Source: an uncultured Bacteroidales bacterium
GTDB taxonomy: Bacteria; Bacteroidota; Bacteroidia; Bacteroidales; UBA932
Direction: 5' to 3'
DNA length: 20,956 nt
Assembly (NCBI GenBank): GCA_937899055.1
Contig: CALBPX010000124.1
Coordinates: 1-20,956, forward strand
Shown: positions 15,683-20,956 of the stretch, one piece after another
Layout of the letters: the number at the start of each line of letters is the position of its first letter
How positions within the stretch are numbered: position 1 is the stretch's first letter
Translations under genes and position numbers: made by a program
The notes under the pieces: model-generated
What the model saw: only the letters and a program-made list of their open reading frames with translations
Databases searched by the model: none
What the model was told of the DNA's origin: nothing

Positions 15683-17601
15683 TATCTTTTTTTCTGTCTT
15701 TCGCGCTGAAGCCTCTCTTGTTCCTTAACCATCTGCTCCATCCTTTCGCGCCATTTTGATTTCTTTTTACCCTTGTTGGACTCTGCCTTGCTCTTGAGCT
15801 GTGCGTAGAGTTTCTCTTCGTTGACCGCATACTTGCGTATCAGCCAATTCTGCCCTATTGAGATAAAGTTGGAAAGCATGTAATAATAACTCAGACCGGC
15901 CGAGAAATTGTTACACAGAACCAACATGAATATTGGCATGAAATAAAGCTGCATGCCCTTCATCCCCGGCATACTGCCGTTGCTGGGCATCTGATCCATG
16001 TTCATCTTGGAGAACAGGTACATAGACACTGCCATCAACAAGGCGAACAGGCTCACATGATTTCCGTACATAGGAATGTTGAAGCCCAGATCCAATATGG
16101 AGTCATAGCCGCTGAGGTCCGATGCCCAAAGGAACGGATGCTGACGGAGCTCAAACGAAACCGGGAAGAAACGGAACATTGCAAACAGGATAGGAATCTG
16201 AAGCAGCATCGGAAGACATCCGCCCATCATGCTCACTCCTGTCTTCTGATACAATGCCATGGTTTCCTGTTGCTTCTTCATGGCATCTTCACGCCTCGGA
16301 TATTTCTTGTTAATCTTCTCAATTTCCGGTTTGAGAACCCTCATCTTGGCCGACGACAGATAAGACTTGTATGTCAGAGGAGACAGGACAAGCTTTATAA
16401 GTATGGTCATTATCAGGATGATGATACCATAGTTGGATATGAATCGCCTGAGGAAATCAAAGGTATTTACTATGACAACCCTGTTTATCCAACCTATGAT
16501 GCTTCCGCCCATCGGAATTATCTTTTCAAAACTGTTGCCGTAGCTCTTGAGCTCCTTATACAGGTTTGGGCCAAAGTAGAAATGCAAAGGTATGTCAACT
16601 TCGGCATCTCTGCCATAGCTCATCTGCATATAGGCCTTACATTCAAACAAGAGCGAATCCGGATCGGTTTCCGGCATAAAGGCGTATGAAAGACGGCCTT
16701 GGGAAAAGTTGTCGTCGTTCATCAGGATTGCAGAAAAGAACTGCTGACGGAAAGCAAACCAGTGCAGCTTTGTAGGAATTTCCTTCTGGCTTTCAGCCCG
16801 TCGCATACCCAGATCTTCCACATCCTTATCTCCAGGATATCTGAAATTGACAGTGGAATAGTTCTTTTCGTTGTCATAGCCTTTTTCAAATCTGGAAATT
16901 TTGAGGTCCCAATCGAGGTCAAAATCGCTTGCACCGTTAGACATCAAGCCGGCCATTCCGGTTGTTCTGATGTTGAAATCCAGATTGTAACTGTCCTGGG
17001 GAAGATGGTATGCAAAATCTATCCAGGAAGAGTCTGCAAACAAGAGACGCAGAACCAAGGAAGAGTCTGTCCGCTCAACTTCCCTGAAATTGAACTCAGA
17101 AGTTCTGACCTCATGCATCGTATTAAAGATCAGAGACATATCGGACAAGTTCTCCTTGATTATGTAAAGAGAATCGTTGCCGTAGGTCTTGTATCCTTTA
17201 ATCTGAGCTTCCTTAATCTGAGCTCCCTTAGAAGTAAAGGTTAGCTTCAGTTTTGAGTTTTCCAGAGTATAAAGTTCTTCTTCCGCCGTCTGCGCAGCTG
17301 CAAGGGCTGAATCCAGAACCATAGCCGGGGCCTGCCCTGCCTTCATAGAATCAGGAGCCTGAGTCTTAAGAGAATCCGCAACGGAGGGTTCCGTTACAAT
17401 GCCCAAAGCGGCATTCCGTATAGAATCAGCCACCCGCAAAGAATCAGCAACCCTCGGATTTGTGAGAGCCTCTATTCTTGCAAGAGAATCCTTGACGAAA
17501 GCTTCGCGAGCCTGTTTTTTGTAATTATACGAATTGTACCAGCTGAAACCTATGAGAATCAGTCCAATCAGGACAAATCCCAGTATAGTGTTCTTCTGCA
17601 T
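15682..17601 (-). CDS. yidC: Membrane protein insertase YidC
   Basis: A 639-residue YidC, of the length usual in Bacteroidota. It inserts proteins into the inner membrane alone or with SecYEG. TM1 is at about residues 5-22. A linker rich in short VADSL-like units (51-78) leads to a periplasmic beta-rich domain (about 110-365). The conserved insertase core with four or five TM segments runs from about 376 to 590. Lys403 in ILIKLVLSPLTY sits where enterobacterial YidC has the groove arginine. The tail (600-639) is strongly basic (KKKSKW..., RQKKR), as expected for ribosome contact. It starts one base after the DUF349 gene stop and overlaps yggS by one base, forming a very tight three-gene unit. 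Confidence 0.96.
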   Translation of the reverse strand: MQKNTILGFVLIGLILIGFSWYNSYNYKKQAREAFVKDSLARIEALTNPRVADSLRVADSIRNAALGIVTEPSVADSLKTQAPDSMKAGQAPAMVLDSALAAAQTAEEELYTLENSKLKLTFTSKGAQIKEAQIKGYKTYGNDSLYIIKENLSDMSLIFNTMHEVRTSEFNFREVERTDSSLVLRLLFADSSWIDFAYHLPQDSYNLDFNIRTTGMAGLMSNGASDFDLDWDLKISRFEKGYDNEKNYSTVNFRYPGDKDVEDLGMRRAESQKEIPTKLHWFAFRQQFFSAILMNDDNFSQGRLSYAFMPETDPDSLLFECKAYMQMSYGRDAEVDIPLHFYFGPNLYKELKSYGNSFEKIIPMGGSIIGWINRVVIVNTFDFLRRFISNYGIIILIMTILIKLVLSPLTYKSYLSSAKMRVLKPEIEKINKKYPRREDAMKKQQETMALYQKTGVSMMGGCLPMLLQIPILFAMFRFFPVSFELRQHPFLWASDLSGYDSILDLGFNIPMYGNHVSLFALLMAVSMYLFSKMNMDQMPSNGSMPGMKGMQLYFMPIFMLVLCNNFSAGLSYYYMLSNFISIGQNWLIRKYAVNEEKLYAQLKSKAESNKGKKKSKWRERMEQMVKEQERLQRERQKKR

Positions 17602-17602
17602 C

Positions 17603-19432
17603 TTAGAATTCCTTATCTATCATTTTGATCTTCTGCTCCAAAGACTTGAGTTCTTCTTTGTCAGAAGCTATCTTGGCTTTTATGTCTTCTATCATCTGCT
17701 CGGCATTCTTGCTCTTTGCAAAGAAGCCCATGTTGTTCTCCATAGTGGCAATGTCGGTCTCGAGCTTGCGGTACTTGTTGAGGAGTTTTTCGCGTTCGGT
17801 GCGGATTCCGCGGTCGCTCTTGCCAGGGTTCTTTGCCTCGGAAATAAGCCTGTGAATCCTGCTGATCTTCTTTTCTGCATTTTTATCGCGAATAGCTGAA
17901 AAATGAATATCCAGAGCCGCATCCAACTCCTTCTGCAGGGAGTCTTTTTCCTTGAAAGGAACAAAACCTATTGAATTCCACTTGGAAAGGAAGCCTTCCA
18001 ATGCCTCTTTGTCTGAAACCTGACCGGAACTCTTATAGTTCTTTATCTCTTCCAGCAAAGCCTTCTTTGCCGCCAGATTCTGTTCGTAGTTCTCGTTGGA
18101 AGAACCAAAGTGCTGAGCCTTTCTGTCAAAGAACGCATCGCACGCGGCGCGGAACCTCTTCCAGACGGCATCCGACTGCTTTCTGGCAACAGGCCCTATG
18201 GTCTTCCACTGGTTCTGCAGGTTGATCAGCTGGTCTGTTCCCTTCTTCCAATCTTCTGTGTCTTTGATCTTTTCTGCTTGTTCGCAGAGTTCTTCCTTCT
18301 TCTTCAGATTCTCCTGCATTATATCCTTGAACTTGGAGTAAAATTCGCGCTTGGCGTTGTAGAACTTGTCGCAGGAAGCACGGAAGCGGTCATATATCTT
18401 TTGATTGTCTTTCTTGGATGCAAAGCCGATGCTCTTCCACCTGGCCTGCAGATTCTCCATCTTCTTTGAGAGAGAATTCCATTTGTTGGAATCGGAAGCC
18501 TCTGTAGCAGCCAGTTCTTCAGCCAGTTCGCAGATTTCGGTCTTGGCTTTCAGATTTGCTTTCTGCTCCTCTTTGAGGTTTGAGAAGAAGTCTTGATGAC
18601 GCTTGTTGATCTTGGATGTGGCAACCTTGAACCTCTCCCAGATGGACTCTCTGTTTTCCTTTGAAACAGGGCCTATTTCCTTCCATTCTTCGTGAAGTTT
18701 CTGAAGTTCGTTGAAAGCCTTTACAGGATCCTTGGCCTCTACCAGAACCTCCGCCTTCTGGCAGAGATCTTCCTTGAGTTCAAGGTTCTTTTTGAAGTCA
18801 AGCTCGCGGAACTCTCTGTTTATCTTGAGGAAATCATAGAAACTCTCGATTGTACGGTTGTACTGGTCCCAGATTTCACGCGCATTTTCCTGAGGTACAT
18901 TTCCGGTAGCCTTCCACCTTGCCTGAAGCTCCCTGAATGCCGGCATGGTATGATTCATATCTTCCGCCTTTTCCATCAGCGAATTAATCTCCTGAATTAT
19001 CTTGTTCTTCTCAGCGAGGTTTTCTTCGCGCTTAGCCTGCATCTCCTGATTGAAATTGGCCCTTGAGGATTTGTAGTTTGCATACAGATCCTTGAAGGCT
19101 TTTTCTATATCTTCAAACGGATTGTTCTGGCTTTCAGGATTTCCTACCTCCACAAACATGCCCGATGCAATCTTTTCCTTGCGTAAAACCTTATAGAAAC
19201 CGGCTTTCAGTGGTTCTGCATATTTGTAAAGTTTCTGCTGGTCGCCTTCCTGAATCATCTTCTCGAATGAAGATAATATCTCGTTCAGCGACATATCAGA
19301 AAAATCAACGATATCAGTTGATTGCTGCGATTCCTCTACAAGCTGAGGTTCGGCCTGAACCTCATTCTGCAATGATTCCTGCTTTGCCTGAGCTTCCTGC
19401 TGAGAGTTCAAAGCGGTGGTGTTCTCTTCCAT
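17603..19432 (-). CDS. DUF349 repeat protein
   Basis: A 609-residue, highly charged, mainly helical protein with an acidic, Gln/Glu-rich N-terminus (1-45) and five DUF349 repeats. Each repeat is marked by a Trp followed by a (S/T/E)IG- or TG-type turn: Trp173, Trp250, Trp332, Trp409 and Trp485, spaced 76-82 residues. The C-terminal 80 residues (530-609) look like a coiled coil. There is no signal peptide or TM segment, so it is probably cytoplasmic. The molecular function of DUF349 is unknown to me. An AGGAG (complement at 19437-19441) lies 4 nt upstream of the ATG, a Shine-Dalgarno-like site. The one-base gap to yidC suggests co-expression with membrane protein insertion. Confidence 0.9.
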   Translation of the reverse strand: MEENTTALNSQQEAQAKQESLQNEVQAEPQLVEESQQSTDIVDFSDMSLNEILSSFEKMIQEGDQQKLYKYAEPLKAGFYKVLRKEKIASGMFVEVGNPESQNNPFEDIEKAFKDLYANYKSSRANFNQEMQAKREENLAEKNKIIQEINSLMEKAEDMNHTMPAFRELQARWKATGNVPQENAREIWDQYNRTIESFYDFLKINREFRELDFKKNLELKEDLCQKAEVLVEAKDPVKAFNELQKLHEEWKEIGPVSKENRESIWERFKVATSKINKRHQDFFSNLKEEQKANLKAKTEICELAEELAATEASDSNKWNSLSKKMENLQARWKSIGFASKKDNQKIYDRFRASCDKFYNAKREFYSKFKDIMQENLKKKEELCEQAEKIKDTEDWKKGTDQLINLQNQWKTIGPVARKQSDAVWKRFRAACDAFFDRKAQHFGSSNENYEQNLAAKKALLEEIKNYKSSGQVSDKEALEGFLSKWNSIGFVPFKEKDSLQKELDAALDIHFSAIRDKNAEKKISRIHRLISEAKNPGKSDRGIRTEREKLLNKYRKLETDIATMENNMGFFAKSKNAEQMIEDIKAKIASDKEELKSLEQKIKMIDKEF

Positions 19433-19470
19433 TAGACTCCTATTAAATGTACATTATACTTGGCGGACTG

Positions 19471-19478
19471 CAAATATA
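19471..19478 (-). promoter_or_regulatory. Possible -7 box for DUF349-yidC-yggS
   Basis: The minus strand reads TATATTTG, a match to TAnnTTTG, about 38 bp before the DUF349 start. No good -33 box is at the expected distance; TTTGCA hexamers occupy that region. Confidence 0.35.
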
Positions 19479-19516
19479 ACGAAATTTGCAATACTTTGCA
19501 TTACTTATTTGCATTA

Positions 19517-19546
19517 TTGAATATCGCAGGATTTGCACTAATTTTG
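19517..19546 (+). promoter_or_regulatory. trmD promoter
   Basis: TTG at 19517-19519 is followed after exactly 19 nt by TAATTTTG at 19539-19546, a good match to the Bacteroidota promoter pattern. Transcription would begin near 19552. Confidence 0.55.
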
Positions 19547-19628
19547 TCGGCGAACAATAATCAGCAACATTTACGGAAAAGGTATGGACAGGACTGGAAC
19601 AAAAAAGACCTACAGAAAGAAAGGATCA

Positions 19629-20300
19629 ATGAGAATAGATATCATAAGCTGTGTTCCCCAACTCTTGGAAAGCCCATTGAATTATTCCATTGTCAAGCGC
19701 GCAAAAGATAAGGGGCTGGTGTCTGTATTCATCCACGACCTCAGAGATTATGCCACAGGAAAGCACAAGAAAACAGACGATTACAGCTATGGAGGCGGCG
19801 CCGGCATGGTCATGATGATAGAGCCTGTCTATAAAATCATAAAGAAACTTACACGGCAGAGAAAATACGACGAAGTCATTTATCTTTCTCCAGACGGAGA
19901 GTTGTTTGACCAGCCGATGGCAAACAGGATGTCGCTGATGAAAAACATCATTCTGCTATGCGGACACTATAAAGGCATAGACCAAAGAATAAGGGAACAT
20001 CTTATAACCAAGGAAATATCAATAGGAAACTATGTGCTCAGCGGAGGAGAGATTGCTGCAGCTGCAATAACCGACACCCTGGTCAGACTGATTCCGGGTG
20101 CGCTCTCCGACGAAACTTCCGCCCTTACGGACAGTTTCCAGAATTCCTTGCTTTCTCCTCCCATTTACACCCGGCCGGCAGACTTCAAAGGCTGGAGGGT
20201 GCCTGATATTCTTCTCAGCGGAGATCACGACAAGATTGCGCAATGGCTCGATGAGCAGGCCGTTCAAAGAACCCGAAAATTACGTCCCGACCTTCTTTAG
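19629..20300 (+). CDS. trmD: tRNA (guanine-37-N1)-methyltransferase
   Basis: A 223-residue SPOUT-class methyltransferase that adds the m1G37 methyl group from S-adenosylmethionine, preventing +1 frameshifting. DDYSYGGGAGM (50-60), LLCGHYKGID (109-118) and the trefoil-knot segment EISIGNYVLSGGE (129-141) form the SAM site. Asp161 in SDETSAL is near the expected catalytic aspartate, and YTRP (180-183) is conserved. I start at ATG 19629 (MRIDII), which matches Bacteroidota TrmD and has AAAGGA 4 bases upstream. An in-frame ATG at 19584 would add 15 basic residues and cannot be excluded. The TAG stop lies inside the first copy of a 34-bp repeat. It stands alone, without rpsP, rimM or rplS. Confidence 0.94.
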   Translation: MRIDIISCVPQLLESPLNYSIVKRAKDKGLVSVFIHDLRDYATGKHKKTDDYSYGGGAGMVMMIEPVYKIIKKLTRQRKYDEVIYLSPDGELFDQPMANRMSLMKNIILLCGHYKGIDQRIREHLITKEISIGNYVLSGGEIAAAAITDTLVRLIPGALSDETSALTDSFQNSLLSPPIYTRPADFKGWRVPDILLSGDHDKIAQWLDEQAVQRTRKLRPDLL

Positions 20301-20330
20301 CGGCGTAAAAAAAGCGGCTTAGCCGCCAAC
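20297..20330. repeat. 34-bp direct repeat, copy 1
   Basis: Identical over 34 bp to 20379-20412. It begins with TTAGCGGCG, has a run of seven A, then the hairpin GCGGCTTAGCCGC and ends CCAAC. The trmD stop codon (20298-20300) is part of it. On the minus strand it reads as a hairpin followed by seven T. Confidence 0.9.
20307..20327 (-). terminator. Terminator-like hairpin (distal, repeat copy 1)
   Basis: On the minus strand a 5-bp GC-only stem (GCGGC/GCCGC, loop TAA) is followed by seven T. It is the last of several terminators reading out of the rRNA operon and sits a few bases from the trmD stop. Confidence 0.6.
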
Positions 20331-20337
20331 CACTTCT

Positions 20338-20367
20338 AAAAAAGCCAAAGGCCGGCACGAAGTGCCG
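20338..20367 (-). terminator. Terminator-like hairpins (middle)
   Basis: On the minus strand CGGCAC-TTC-GTGCCG (complement of 20353-20367) is followed directly by a small GCC-TTT-GGC hairpin and six T (20343-20338). It lies between the two 34-bp repeats. Confidence 0.5.
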
Positions 20368-20371
20368 TAAC

Positions 20372-20387
20372 CGCCGCGTTAGCGGCG
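20372..20387. other. GC-rich hairpin CGCCGC/GCGGCG
   Basis: A perfect 6-bp stem with loop GTTA (CGCCGC at 20372-20377, GCGGCG at 20382-20387). Its right arm overlaps the start of repeat copy 2. It has no T-run of its own on either strand. Confidence 0.6.
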
Positions 20388-20412
20388 TAAAAAAAGCGGC
20401 TTAGCCGCCAAC
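20379..20412. repeat. 34-bp direct repeat, copy 2
   Basis: Perfect copy of 20297-20330, offset by 82 bp. Its last 11 bases (20402-20412) are the reverse complement of the 3' end of the 5S gene (20452-20462). Confidence 0.9.
20389..20409 (-). terminator. Terminator-like hairpin (repeat copy 2)
   Basis: On the minus strand the stem GCGGC/GCCGC with loop TAA is followed by seven T. Same sequence as the hairpin in copy 1; it is the second terminator after 5S. Confidence 0.65.
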
Positions 20413-20413
20413 G

Positions 20414-20448
20414 AAAAAGGCCCTCAGAGCTTGCTCTGAAGGCCTTTT
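20414..20448. terminator. Main rRNA operon terminator, probably bidirectional
   Basis: A 15-bp stem (20416-20430 with 20433-20447, one T-G wobble on the minus strand) with a very short loop. On the minus strand it ends in five T just after the 5S gene. On the plus strand it ends in four T, so it may also stop transcripts from trmD. Confidence 0.85.
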
Positions 20449-20452
20449 GAAG

Positions 20453-20564
20453 TTGGCGGCTACCCACTTTCCCACTTGGTATAGCAGTATCATAGGCGTG
20501 AACGGGCTTAACTTCTCTGTTCGGGATGGGAAGAGGTGGATCCCCGTTGCTATTGCCACCTGAA
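20453..20564 (-). rRNA. rrf: 5S ribosomal RNA
   Basis: The minus strand contains the core 5S sequence CCGAACAGAGAAGTTAAGCC. The end strands GGTGGC (5') and GCCGCC (3') pair to form helix I, and the length is about 110 nt. Ends are placed from helix I and are good to a few bases. It is the last gene of an rRNA operon on the minus strand, followed within about 5 nt by a strong terminator. Confidence 0.93.
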
Positions 20565-20644
20565 TAACTTTCCGCGGTTATTGCGCGTATTAGACTGAGA
20601 GAAAGAAAAACAACAGGTATGGAAAAATTCTTTCTGACGTATGA

Positions 20645-20956
<312 letters not shown>

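Noticed and set aside
17368..17451. Short repeated VADSL/VADSI units in the YidC linker as a functional repeat
   Set aside because: Low-complexity linkers of this kind are common between TM1 and the periplasmic domain in Bacteroidota YidC; the units are short and imperfect.
20297..20412. Possible CRISPR: two identical 34-bp repeats separated by 48 bp
   Set aside because: There are only two copies. The unit contains an A7 run and the trmD stop codon, the spacer itself holds hairpins, and there is no cas gene nearby. A terminator array explains it better.
20565..20644. Possible tRNA in the 23S-5S spacer
   Set aside because: The stretch is only about 80 nt, mostly AT-rich, and shows neither a TTC-loop motif nor a cloverleaf.

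Overview
The window looks like a chromosomal housekeeping segment from a Gram-negative member of the Bacteroidota, probably the Bacteroidales. Four things point that way. Intergenic regions carry -7 boxes of the Bacteroidota form TAnnTTTG. The YidC is long (639 aa) with a large periplasmic domain. A five-repeat DUF349 protein is present. The TrmD and rRNA sequences resemble those of Bacteroides. lpxB (lipid A) and dapF (meso-DAP) fit a Gram-negative envelope. I see no transposase, integrase, phage gene, CRISPR array or tRNA.

Layout from left to right. (1) 1-429 (+) is the 3' part of a fumarylacetoacetate-hydrolase-like gene, whose end overlaps the next gene tail to tail. (2) 3864-407 (-) is an operon ackA -> ptb-type phosphotransacylase -> HI0933/YhiN-type flavoprotein. 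The last two genes share a GTGA junction. (3) 3996-5123 (+) is a short comEC-like gene. (4) 10977-5129 (-) is a four-gene run: an orphan HAMP membrane sensor, the TrkH potassium transporter, a RecD-like helicase (ATGA overlap with trkH) and a secreted dipeptidyl-peptidase-IV-type protease. (5) 12104-11103 (-) is gapA with its own intrinsic terminator. (6) 12195-15010 (+) is surE-lpxB-dapF. (7) 19432-15014 (-) is a very tight cluster of DUF349 gene, yidC and yggS. (8) 19629-20300 (+) is trmD. (9) 20956-20453 (-) is the end of an rRNA operon (23S 3' part and 5S), converging on trmD.

The genes cover substrate-level ATP formation (AckA/Ptb), glycolysis (GapA), potassium uptake (TrkH), envelope building (LpxB, DapF, YidC), peptide breakdown (DPP-IV type) and tRNA modification (TrmD). 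Every gene is recognisable, so I do not claim a new multi-gene system.

The least ordinary stretch is the 150 bp between trmD and the 5S rRNA gene. It has a perfect 34-bp direct repeat, several stacked terminator-like hairpins reading from the rRNA side, and a 61-bp near-palindrome that uses the 3' end of the 5S gene as one arm. Also worth a look are the interleaved gapA/surE promoters with an almost leaderless surE, a cluster of TTTGCA hexamers upstream of trmD, a FAH-like protein lacking the expected metal ligands, a minimal ComEC, and a HAMP protein with no output domain.
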